Shown here one piece after another: positions 1 through 8,905 of a DNA stretch of 64,000 nucleotides; within the stretch, counting starts at the first letter, position 1, and each line of letters opens with the position of its first letter. The notes below the pieces were generated by a model that worked only from the letters and a program-made list of their open reading frames with translations, ran no database searches and was not told the DNA's origin. The position numbers and the translations under genes were made by a program. Source of the DNA: Cafeteria roenbergensis (lineage: Eukaryota > Sar > Bigyra > Bicosoecida > Cafeteriaceae). The DNA lies in assembly GCA_008330645.1 (NCBI GenBank), contig VLTN01000012.1, positions 310,001 through 374,000 of the forward strand. Reading direction: 5' to 3'.

Positions 1-458
1 ACGTCCAGCGTGTCGGATACGGCGACTGGCAGGCCGGCGAGCGCGCCCGCCGTGTCGGGCTTGGGGTCGGCGTCCGCGGCGTCGGCTTCGGCCTTGCGCT
101 TGGCGGCAGCCTCAGCCGCAGCGGCCGCAACGGCCTTGCGGGCCTTGCGCCTGGCCGCCGCTTCGGGGTCGTCCTCGTCGTCGGCCTCCTCGCCCGCCTC
201 GCCGTTGTCTCCGGCCGCAGGCTTGGCCTCCCTCGCCGCGAGCTGCTCCTCCAGCGTCGGCTCGGGCGCCGCCAGCCCAGCACGCGCGCGCGCGCCCTCG
301 GGCGTGAACGACTGAGCCATCGCGAAGCCGAAGCGCGAGTCGTCGAAGCGCTGAAGCAGCGCCTCCACAAGCTTGGCGCGGCTCAGCCCCTCTGAGCGCA
401 TCGCGTCCACTGCGTCGGCGGCCCCAAGGTCCAGCGCGCTCGCTGCGGGCGCTGCCAT
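1..458 (-). CDS. N-terminal part of an unrecognised protein (runs off the window start)
   Basis: The reading frame opens with ATG at 458 and is still open at base 1 (152 codons seen). The first ~50 residues look like a small helical segment (around LVEALLQRFDDSRFGFAMAQ). They are followed by an acidic stretch (GEEADDEDD) and a Lys/Arg/Ala-rich helix (ARRKARKAVAAAAEAAAKRKAE) of the kind seen in nucleolar or RNA-associated proteins. I do not recognise the family. The frame is supported by its charged, helix-like composition; the opposite-strand frame over 10-315 is a Ser/Ala-rich shadow of it. It is head-to-head with ERD2 across 309 bp. Confidence 0.6.
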   Translation of the reverse strand, partial: MAAPAASALDLGAADAVDAMRSEGLSRAKLVEALLQRFDDSRFGFAMAQSFTPEGARARAGLAAPEPTLEEQLAAREAKPAAGDNGEAGEEADDEDDPEAAARRKARKAVAAAAAEAAAKRKAEADAADADPKPDTAGALAGLPVAVSDTLD

Positions 459-767
459 ATCAGTCGGCTGAGTAGTCGCAGATCCGCTCGGCCAGCGCTC
501 TCGCAAGAAGCAGTGTCTGGTCTGCGCTGGCAAGGAACACCCCGGGCTCCAAGTGAGGTCCGGCGCGCAGGTCTGCGGGGGCCTCGGAGGCCGGCCGCCT
601 GTGCGCCCCGGGGGCGCGCCAGCAACGGACTCGCCGCGCCGCGACATTTTGCCGGCAGAGCCGGCCTTCCCGGCAGGCTGGACACGCCGCGGGTGCGTGG
701 CGGCACAGTCTGCGCGCCCACCGCGGCACCGCCTGGCCGGGGAGTGCCTCGCCGTGAGCCAGCAAGC
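459..767. promoter_or_regulatory. Shared promoter region, unknown gene / ERD2
   Basis: This 309 bp lies between divergent start codons and holds no gene. GGCAGAGC is at 654-661, inside a larger palindrome-like GCCGGCAGAGCCGGC. It lies 107 bp upstream of the ERD2 ATG. No TATA box is evident. Confidence 0.5.
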
Positions 768-1722
768 ATGATGAACATCTTCCGCTTTGTGGGCGACATG
801 TCGCACCTGGCCAGCTTCTTCCTGCTGCTCGCAAAGCTCATCTACACCAAGTCCTCCACTGGTGAGCCCTTCCCCTGCGCGCTCGACCTGGCCCCAGCCC
901 TCGCGGGCGCGCCCGGACACGCGAGCACCCGCCGCCTCTTGCAAAGGGGCATGCGATTGCCAGACCCCTTTGGCCACGCGAGCGGAGCTGGCGATGAATG
1001 CGGCTGCGAGCGTGCTGGCTTCGCGCCTGCGCGAGATGCGACGGCCTGGGCCGCGCCCTAGCCCGCCCTTACTCCCCGTCCCCGCAGGAGTCAGCCTGAA
1101 GACGCAAGCCCTCTACCTGACCGTGTTCGTCTGTCGGTACTTGGACCTGCTCGTGGCGTTCGTGAGCTGGTACAACGAGTTGATGAAGATTTTCTTCATC
1201 GCAGCGTCGGCGTACATTGTGTACGTGGTCGCGACCAGCACGCGGAACAGCAACGCTAGCGACACGTATAGGGTCGAGTTCCTGGTGATCCCGGCCCTCG
1301 TGCTCGCGTGCTTCGTGAACGAGACGCACTGGAGCAAGGGCGGTTGGTCGCTCAACGTGATGGAGATTCTTTGGGCGTTCAGCATCTACCTCGAGGCCGT
1401 AGCGGTACTCCCGCAGCTGAAGATGCTGCACCAGCTGGAGGACACGACCAACATCACAATGCATTACATGGCGTCCCTGGGCATCTACCGCGCGTTTTAC
1501 CTCCTCAACTGGGTGTACCGTCTCTACTACGAGGGCTATTGGCACCCAATCGCCGTCGTGGCAGGCATCGTGCAGACGCTTCTCTACGCTGACTTCTTCA
1601 TCCTCTACTACCAGTCCGTTCTCCTCCGCTTGCCATCCGTCACCGGCAAGGGCGGCGCTGGCGGCCGCTTCTCGTGGACTTCAACTCTCAACAAGATGAT
1701 GCTGGGCTCCCGCTCATCCTGA
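768..1722 (+). CDS. ERD2: ER lumen protein-retaining (KDEL) receptor
   Basis: Seven-helix Golgi/ER receptor that binds the C-terminal KDEL-like signal of escaped ER residents and returns them to the ER in COPI vesicles. There are two exons: 768-861 and 1088-1722, with a 226 bp intron (GTGAGC...CGCAG) splitting a Gly codon; the product is 242 aa. The N-terminus MMNIFRFVGDMSHLASFFLL, the block RYLDLLVAFVSWYNELMK, the block RVEFLVIPALVLACFVN, the ILWAFSIYLEAVAVLPQL segment and the IVQTLLYADFFILYY helix all follow the family closely. The C-terminal tail is about 30 residues longer than usual, Gly/Ser-rich, and lacks an obvious KKXX signal. A second ATG follows the first at once; either could be used. 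Confidence 0.95.
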
Positions 1723-2075
1723 TCGTGACCAGAGGGCGCCCGAGCTTGTGCGCAGAGGGCGCGTTTGTCTGGAAGGCCCGCGGAGCCGTGAGCGCATGGA
1801 GCGGCCCCTGAGGGGGGGACGGCGGAGGGGTGGGGGGGGGGGGGCGCGCTTTGCCGCGTGCGGGCGGGCCTGTCTGCTACCTGTCGCTGCAGCGTTGGGC
1901 CTTGCTTGGGGCGTTTGCTCGTTGCAGCACATCGAGCTTGAGGTGGATCGGGGGGCGATGTGTGCGCGTGTGGGCGGATCATGGCGCTCGATGCAGCTGG
2001 GTGCTTGGCCGGGCGCAGCACAGCGTGGGAGCACACTCGCTCGGCAAAGGCCGCACGATTTCACCACCATTCACC
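1723..2075. other. Gene-free 3'-3' spacer
   Basis: This lies between the convergent stops of ERD2 and the leucine-rich repeat gene. It contains a run of 13 G at 1832-1844. I see no RNA gene or clear terminator. Confidence 0.4.
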
Positions 2076-2396
2076 TTACCAGAGTACTTCAAGAGCGTCC
2101 AAGTCGTCAAGGATTTGCCCAGGGCCCCATGCGAAGTCTGTGATCGCAGAGACGACTTCCCCAGGCAGGCGAGCCGCGCTCGCAAGGAAAGAGCGAACCA
2201 CGAGGGAGCGCCGGCGTGCCCGAAGCGTGCGGTCGCGGCTGACCGACTCCGCCAACCGGGCCATGGAAAGCTTGCAGCAAGTCGGCGCGGCAGCCTTGAG
2301 AGGGTCGACACACACGCCCACGAGCCTGCGCCGAGTTGCTGGGCGAAACGCGCCGCGCCGCGTCAGAACTCGACGGCCCAACGCAGCCTCGGACGG

Positions 2397-2435
<39 letters not shown>

Positions 2436-3770
2436 AGCGGTGGCGGGGGTAGGTGCTGCCGCAACGGGTTCGGCGCGAGGGACGGAGCGCCCTTGCCTGC
2501 TGGTCCAGGACTGGCCACAAAGCCAGGGGAGCAAGCAGCTTCCGTGGCTTCTGGATGCTACGATGAGAGCTTCCCATGCTTCTGGCTGATCAGGCGACGG
2601 GAGAGCCTCCCGGCACGTACCCCCAGTGGAAATGCGAGCGCCGCCAGACGTGGCTCGGGTCAGCCCGCCAGAGGACCACACGTCGATGTCCCCCGCCACG
2701 TTCAGGTGATTCAGTCTCGGAGCGCGGAGAGCAGCAACGGCGAGGGCTGCCGCCCCGCGGACGCCAAAGAGGCAGCCAAACAAGTCGAGGTCTCGCAAGG
2801 TGCCATGTGGGCCGGCGTTGACCACAACGATGGCTCGCAGGGCGGCCACGCTGGCATCCGTCAGCGGGTTGCGAGCCAGAACAAGGCGCTCGAGCGTGGC
2901 GAGGCGACAGCGGACAGCCGCTGCGATGGCAACAATCCCGTCGCCGGTTATCTGGCACCTGCTGCATTCCAAGCACTGCAGCTCGGGGCAGAGACGAATC
3001 ACGCTCCCCAGCTGGCGCTGCGCCTCGGTGCCAGAGAGGTCGTTCTCGCCGATGCGAAGCTCGTGGATCGTCGAGAGGCTGCCGCCAAAGTCCACGATGC
3101 TCTTGGCCATGCTGGCTAGCGATGCGGCATTTACACCGGTGTCGCGGATGAAGAGCTTGCGCAAACAGGCATCTGTCATCCTTGAACCGAGCGCACCGCA
3201 GGCGCTTGCGCACGCCAACGCTCCCCGGTTGCGGTCGAGCTGAAGCACCTTGAGGCAGGGCATGCGTGCCTGCAAGACCACGCCGACCTCGTCAGGGCCA
3301 AGCCCGCAAGCAGGCAATGCCAGGGAGTGCAGGTTCTGAGCTCTGGTTGCGATAACTGCAGCGGTCTCAGCCCCAAGCCTGCACATGTGAACCCGCAGCT
3401 CGATCGGGTTCAGCGTGGGAAGAGAGGCCCGCAGGAACAGCGCCAGATGACTTGCATCCAGCCGTGCCCCGACTGATAGCATGCCCACCGTGATGCTCGA
3501 CACCCCCTGGTTTCGCGCAAGTGTCGCGCCGGCCTGCGCCAGCAGCTCGTGGTCAATCGCAGAGCCGAGCAAGCTCAGCTTCTGCAGCATCGGGCTCCCC
3601 AGAGCTGACAGTGTCGCTCTGAGGGCGCTACCGCGGAGGGGGCGGCAAGCCGCGGACACGCGCAATTCCGCAACGAGGGCGGTTTCAGTTGGTGCAGGCT
3701 CCCCGGCGCCAGCTGTGGAGGGCCTCGAAGAGACGAGCAAGCGCCCTCCTTCCGCCATGGTGACAGACAT
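2076..3770 (-). CDS. Leucine-rich repeat (RNI-like) protein
   Basis: A single-exon frame of 564 aa from ATG 3770; a second in-frame ATG lies at 3758. Residues ~60-330 carry degenerate leucine-rich repeats of the ribonuclease-inhibitor type (LHSLALPACGLGPDEV, LQCLECSRCQITGDGI, LERLVLARNPLTDASV, LRDLDLFGCLFGVRGA), a protein-interaction solenoid. A run of about 13 Ala encoded by a GCT/AGC triplet repeat follows. The last ~50 residues include LPGEVVSAITDFAWGPG, which resembles the short F-box or SOCS-like tails of protist repeat proteins (inference). The frame stays open upstream to 4379, but that part overlaps the neighbouring + gene and has no LRR character, so the start at 3770 is preferred. 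Confidence 0.75.
2398..2433. repeat. (GCT)12 triplet repeat in coding sequence
   Basis: Twelve perfect GCT units lie inside the leucine-rich repeat gene and encode part of its Ala run. Perfect triplet runs are prone to length change. Confidence 0.9.
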
Positions 3771-3992
3771 TGGAGAGCGGCCGCGCGGGGATGCGGAGGT
3801 TGCAGTGCCGCTGGGCTGCGAGCGCCGAGGCTGCACGAGTGTTGCGGAGAGGCGCGGCCGCTCGAGCGGGCTCTGCCGGCCGGGCCGTGCGAAGGCGCCG
3901 AGCGCGAGCTCCCGCGGGGCCGAGCGCGAGGTGCTTGCTGCACCTCTGCTGCCCCGTCCCGCCCGCCGCCGCCCCTCGACCACCGGAACACC
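3771..3992. promoter_or_regulatory. Shared promoter region, LRR gene / mitochondrial-type protein
   Basis: 222 bp between divergent start codons. GGCAGAGC is on the minus strand at 3870-3877, 100 bp from one ATG and 116 bp from the other. Confidence 0.5.
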
Positions 3993-4577
3993 ATGAGGGC
4001 TTGCGCCATCGGAGGCCGCCTCGCTGTCGCAGCGCGCCGCGTCGCGGCTTCGACGCCAGTCACTTGCGTCGCCCGCCGCGCCCTGGTCCTCCCCAGCGGC
4101 TTCACGGTCCCAGATGACGACGCCGGGCTTGAGAAGGACAAGTACCCGGAGATGCTGGAGGCCGCCAAGGACTCGCCGCTCAGCGAGTTTGTGGCGAACG
4201 AGAGCTGGCGCAGGACGCCCCGTTTCTACACGCGCCTGGCGCACGCTTTCCACTCCGAGGGAATTGTGCTGTGGCACCGCCTGGAGATGCTCGAGTCGGC
4301 CACCGAGCTTGCCACCGCGACGGTCGCGTTCGGGGCCAAGCGTTTGGACAACGAGCTGCTGGGCTCGTACCTCGCGCACCGCCTCAGCAGCAAGGTGGAC
4401 TCTCTCTCCGCCACGGAGTTGGCCACCGCGTCGGTCGCGCTTGTGCGTGTTGGCGCACCTGCCGCCTCGCCCGTGTGGGCCGCGATGGGCAAGCGTGCGA
4501 AGGCAGTGGACGCTGATCTGACCGAGCCGCAGCGCCGCAGGATCTCATCGGTGCTTTCGTGGGCCAACGTTGAGTGA
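3993..4577 (+). CDS. Small mitochondrial-type protein with FASTK/OPR-like repeats
   Basis: A 194-aa single-exon frame. The first ~35 residues are Arg/Ala-rich without acidic residues (MRACAIGGRLAVAARRVAAS), a typical mitochondrial presequence. The rest contains two related helical units, SATELATATVAFGAKRL and SATELATASVALVRVG. These resemble the degenerate helical repeats of mitochondrial FAST-kinase-like, RAP and octotricopeptide RNA-binding proteins (family resemblance, not proven). No RAP domain is present. If the resemblance is real, a role in organellar RNA metabolism is likely. A cytosolic alternative cannot be excluded. Confidence 0.65.
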   Translation: MRACAIGGRLAVAARRVAASTPVTCVARRALVLPSGFTVPDDDAGLEKDKYPEMLEAAKDSPLSEFVANESWRRTPRFYTRLAHAFHSEGIVLWHRLEMLESATELATATVAFGAKRLDNELLGSYLAHRLSSKVDSLSATELATASVALVRVGAPAASPVWAAMGKRAKAVDADLTEPQRRRISSVLSWANVE

Positions 4578-4880
4578 AGCCTCTCTCGCCGTGGGGCGAG
4601 TGGGCGGGCCAGCATTTGGTTGAAAACTGCTGTTCTGCGCGACCGCCTCGTCCAGGCCACACACACCACGCAACCCAGCCCAGCGCTCCTATTGCTTCGG
4701 AGCGTTCCCGAGCGGAGCGCGGCTGTGCAGCGCCACGCGTCGGCTTGTGTCGCAAGAAGCATGCAACCACGACGAGCCGATGCTGGACCTTCAGAGAGGG
4801 GGACAGACACAGTGTGGGGGCGAGGCGAGGGGCGCGCAAGCGGGGCCCTGCAGCCACGCCACGCTTGCCCCGCCTGCGCC
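4578..4880. other. Gene-free 3'-3' spacer
   Basis: 303 bp between convergent genes. Frames here are GC-driven shadows; I see nothing functional in it. Confidence 0.4.
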
Positions 4881-7668
4881 TCACCGGGAGCGGCCCGCGC
4901 CCGCACCGGCCCCGCTGCTGGCCGCACCATGGTCGCTTGAGCCCCAGCTCGCCTCAAACGCCTTCTTGACATCGGCAGGCGTGGTCCCCGTCCACAGAAG
5001 CCATCCGCCAACGACAAGAGCGCCCACCCCGAGCGTAACGCCGACGGCGAACGTAGAGCTCAGTCCCGATCCCTGCTGCTGCGGGGGCTCCACCTTTGCC
5101 ACCAAGGCGGTGACCTCGTCCGCCTCCCTGGCTGTAGCGACAGCAGCTGCGGACTGCGTCTCCTTGCTCGGAGTGTGCTCCGGATCCACCTCGTCGACGT
5201 CGGCGCACGGGTCTGCCGGAGGGGCACGGGGAGACTCCACAAAATCGGAAGGGTCAGCCGTTGCGTTGGACGCCTCCATACTGCGGCGCGCCCGGGAGGG
5301 CGGTCCAGCCGGCTCAGCTGGGTCTGAAGTCTCAGCTGAAGCGCACTCTGCCCTTGCCGCAGCTTGGGCCTCCGCAGCGGCCTTGGCCTCCGCCGCAGCT
5401 TGGGCCTCCGCAGCGGCCTTGGCCTCCGCCGCAGCTTGGGCCTCCGCAGCGGCCTTGGCCTCCGCCGCAGCTTGGGCCTCCGCAGCGGCCTTGGCCTCCG
5501 CCGCAGCTTGGGCCTCCGCAGCGGCCTTGGCCTCCGCCGCAGCTTGGGCCTCCGCAGCGGCCTTGGCCTCCGCCGCAGCTTGGGCCTCCGCAGCAGCCTT
5601 GGCCTCTGCCGCAGCTTGGGCCTCCGCAGCGGCCTTGGCCTCAGCAGCCACAGTCGGAGGCGATGGCGCCGCCCGTGCAGGGGGCTCTGCTTGCAAAGCT
5701 GCTGCGTGCGACTGCGCAGTAGTTGTCTCTTCTTTGGCGGCAACGTCCTGACCTTGATCCGTCACGACGGCCCGCAAAAGGCACATGCCCGTAATGCCCG
5801 CCGCAATTCGGCCCACCTCCGTGGACAGCTCCGCGCAGAAAGCAGGAAGGTCTCCGGCAGGGTCGCCCTCAGTCTGTGTGGCCTTGATCTGGGCGTGAAG
5901 GCTTCGGCTGCTGGCCCTGAGGGATGCCAGGGTGTCCTCCGACGCCGCCTCGCTGTCGTCCCCAACCACCACGAAACCCGCGCGCTCCAGCTCCTGGCGG
6001 ACGGCCGCGAGAGAGCGGAGGTGGAGACCGCGAGCCGCCAGCGCCTCCACGGTGCTCATGTTGACATCTGCGGTTGGCCCCAAGATGCGGTCCACCACCA
6101 CGAGCGTTGCGCCCGGGGCCAGGCAGGCGGCTGCCTGGGTGAGTATGGGCAGCGCGTCAGCCACTTGCGAGAGCAGGCAGCGCGCCACGGCGCCGTCAAA
6201 GCTCTCCGTCGGAGCCGCTGCCGCGTCACACACCCGGAACTCGACCGCAGGGTTGTCGCAGATCGAGCGAGCGGCGGCGATGGCATCCCTGGAGGAGTCA
6301 ATGGCCACCACGGTTGCCCCAGTTGCCTCAGCGAGCTCGGTGGACGGGACGCCGGCACCGCAGCCGAGGTCGAGGAGGCGGCCGCCAGAGACGTTGCCGA
6401 GAGCCGCAGCGCACCGGCTCGACAGCGCCGCGCCCCCGGGGCTCATGCGACCAGCACCGAACGCGCGTTGGAGGTCGGCAACGGCCGCAGCCGAGTAGGG
6501 AGGGGCCAGCCGCAGAGCAACGCCTGGCGGAGCGGCGGCGGGGGCGGCCGGCGAATCCGACGCAGCTGCGCCACGGTCGAAGGACGGAGCGTGGCGGCGT
6601 GGGCCAGGAACTGCCACCTGGCTGACGGTGTCATCGCCCGGAGACGCAGTGCCCTCGAACGTGATGCTGCCCGCCGACACGCACGAGGCGGAGCCAGCAA
6701 CCTCCTCGGTGGCCATCCGCGCCGCCAAGGGGGCTCGGGCCTCGACGAGGCCGTCAGCGCCCTCGGCGCCAGGCTGCCCTTCGAGCGCCCCGAGGTCCTG
6801 CATCGGGCGCGGCGATGCCGCGGGCGACATCTGGAGGGGCTTGGAGCCAGTTGAAGAAGCCGGAGAAGCCATCATGGCAGCCAAGTCGTCCGCTTCCGCC
6901 GCGCCAGAGCGCGCGCCCGCAGCAGCAGCAGCCGCGGCGCTGGGAGAGTGAGATGCCGCAGTGGGGGAAGGGCTCGCCATGCCGTCCGCTGCACCAGACG
7001 CTTGCGACTTGAACAGGGCGGCAAGGGCAGACGGGTGCTTGGCGTTTTCGGCCTTGCCCAATTTCACAGCCTCCAAAAACTCGGGCACGAGCGGAATGGC
7101 CTTGATCCGCATGGCGAGGTGCACTTCCTCGTGCCTCCCGGCCGAGTAGTCGTGGACCTTGGCCACCCAGGCGTTGCCAGCGCCGCGCGACGAATCGGCT
7201 TGCGCGCACGCCACCTGCGGTTCGCGAAGCCACAGTCGTGCGACGCAGCCTGCGCGTCAGATCCGGCCACCCGCACGACACCAGCCGCCGCCGAGGTTCT
7301 CGCCCGGCAGCGCAGCACAGGCCGGGGGTTGGCGGGAGGTTCGAGGGGCGGCAAGGCGAAACGGAACTTGCGGGACCGCAGGCGCAAGGGGCCGGGCGCA
7401 ACCTGTCGGACGTGCTCACCATCGACATGGACGGGAGCAAGGCGAAATTTGCGACGGGCCTTCGGGACTTGCGATCCAGCGCGAAGATGCGGACCAGCCT
7501 GCTCTCTGCGTTCTGCAGCACCTGGAGCTTGCCCGTGCCCCGCTTGTGCCAGAAGGCTTCGCCGGAGTCGCCGTACCGCATGTCGTAAACCGAGGCGCGC
7601 GTGGCAAACAGCTGCGCCTCCGTGGGCATCACAGCCAGGGGCAAGGCGGCCCCGTCAACCTCGTCCAT
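4881..7668 (-). CDS. RanBP1-type domain fused to a SAM methyltransferase, with a 12-residue repeat and a membrane anchor
   Basis: Two exons, 7420-7668 and 4881-7214, with a 205 bp intron (GTGAGC...CGCAG, phase 0); 860 aa. Residues ~20-125 form a Ran-binding domain: FATRASVYDMRYGDSGEAFW, the KRGTGKLQVLQNAE block, then across the intron NAWVAKVHDYSAG and AIPLVPEFLEAV. They follow RanBP1 in order. After an Ala/Ser/Pro linker, residues ~350-500 carry a class I methyltransferase: RLLDLGCGAGVPSTELAEAT, then VVAID and a VVVDRIL strand. About eight copies of AEAKAAAEAQAA follow, and residues ~800-825 form one transmembrane helix (TFAVGVTLGVGALVVGGWLL). The ATG at 7668 is the first plausible start; no in-frame stop separates the domains. 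Two separate genes with a missed boundary remain possible. Confidence 0.75.
5359..5646. repeat. Tandem repeat, 36-bp unit, about 8 copies
   Basis: The unit begins GCAGCTTGGGCCTCCGCAGC on the plus strand. Copies are almost identical, differing by a few silent third-base changes in the last two. On the minus strand each encodes AEAKAAAEAQAA, predicted to be a continuous charged helix. Low divergence suggests recent expansion or homogenisation. Confidence 0.95.
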
Positions 7669-7935
7669 GGGCGGCCCAGGAGGGCGCGCAGCTGAGGTGC
7701 GGGCGGGGAGCGCGAGTGGCTCCGGCTTGCCGTCGCGAGGCAGTCGCACCCCGATTGCCAGGTGATGACTTGGGCAGGTAGTTGGCGCCCCAACCCTGGC
7801 TGCGACTGCGCCCGACTGGCAGAGCGAGCGTTGCCGATTCCGTCGTCGTCCTCGTGCGAGGACGCGGCTCACCGACTCCACGAGGCCAGCGAGCCCTTCG
7901 CCCCGCGCAACCGCTTCGAACCCGCGCACGTGGCG
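7669..7935. promoter_or_regulatory. Shared promoter region, RanBD-methyltransferase / EIF1AD
   Basis: 267 bp between divergent starts. GGCAGAGC is at 7818-7825, 111 bp before the EIF1AD ATG. Confidence 0.5.
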
Positions 7936-8858
7936 ATGAGCGGTGTCAAGCGCCGCACGGCCTACCGCAAGGCGGTCACCGACGCAGTCAGCGACACTTT
8001 CCCGGAGCTCGGGCCCACGGAGTGCGTGGTCCGCGTTGTCCGCTCGCAGGGCTCCAACCTCTTCGAGGTGAGCAGTGCCAGTATGCCGAACAACTGCTAC
8101 CTGCGGAGCGTGGCGGGGCGGTCGGGCTGCGTCTCGTGGCGCTCCCAGCAGACTGTTGGTTCATCGCCCCCGCGCTTTCTTCCGTTCCGCCACGCAGGTG
8201 GAGACGGCAGACGGAGCCACTGGCATGTGCATTCTTCCCACCAAGTATCGCAAGCTGATTTGGGTGAAGAGGGGCGACTTCCTCATCGCACACAAGGCAG
8301 GGGATGACGTGGAAACAGCAACGGGGGCGCGAGGAACTGTGAACTTCCGGGTCGAGCACGTCCTGGGCGAACCCCAGGTCGGCTTTCTGCAGCTCAAGGG
8401 CCTGTGGTGAGTGTGCGCCGAGACGGCATCGCGTGGTGTGGCATAGTGTGCCGGCTCTTGGTGGCAACGCTGCGTTGCCGCTCGTGTTGCGTCGGTGTCG
8501 CAGGCCTGAGGCGTTCGGCGAGGTCAAGGTCAGCAAGCGGGCAATGGACGAGGCGGACCGCGAGATCAGGTCAAGCGAGCACGCGGCGGCGGCGGCCGCG
8601 GCTGCGGCGGCCACAACAGGAGGCGCGGGTGACGAAGCCGCCGCTGCCGGCGGCCCTCCAGCCGCGGCCGCAGCTGCAGCGAGCGCAGCCGAGCGCTCTG
8701 CAGTCGCACCCGGGAAAGACAACCTGCTGAGCAGCGATGACTACGACTCCATGTTGAGGATGAAACCCGGAGGCAACAGGCGGGGAGCTCGCCGGGCAGA
8801 CGCCGAGGAGAGCAGCGACGAGGAGGAGGACGAGGAGAGCAGCGACGAGGAGGAGTGA
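7936..8858 (+). CDS. EIF1AD: eIF1A-domain-containing protein (EIF1AD)
   Basis: Three exons (7936-8067, 8198-8406, 8504-8858) with 130 and 97 bp introns; 231 aa. The S1/OB-fold eIF1A-like domain covers residues ~20-125: VVRVVRSQGSNLFEVETADG, ILPTKYRKLIWVKRGDFLIA, and GLWPEAFGEV with the Trp codon split by intron 2. The GxNLxEV and KYRKxIWxKRGDFL motifs match EIF1AD rather than eIF1A itself. EIF1AD proteins are nuclear and linked to late 40S maturation and stress in animals (family knowledge). The C-terminal ~100 residues are Ala-rich and end in an acidic SSDEEEDEESSDEEE tail, longer than in the ~165-aa animal protein. Confidence 0.92.
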
Positions 8859-8905
8859 GTGCCCCCCCGCCCCCTCCCAAGAAGGCGAACTGGGGCTGGC
8901 GTGGT

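Noticed and set aside
10-315. Plus-strand 101-codon Ser/Ala-rich frame
   Set aside because: It is a shadow of the minus-strand gene, whose frame has a charged, helix-like composition.
3771-4379. N-terminal extension of the leucine-rich repeat frame
   Set aside because: It overlaps the opposite mitochondrial-type gene and lacks LRR or other protein character.
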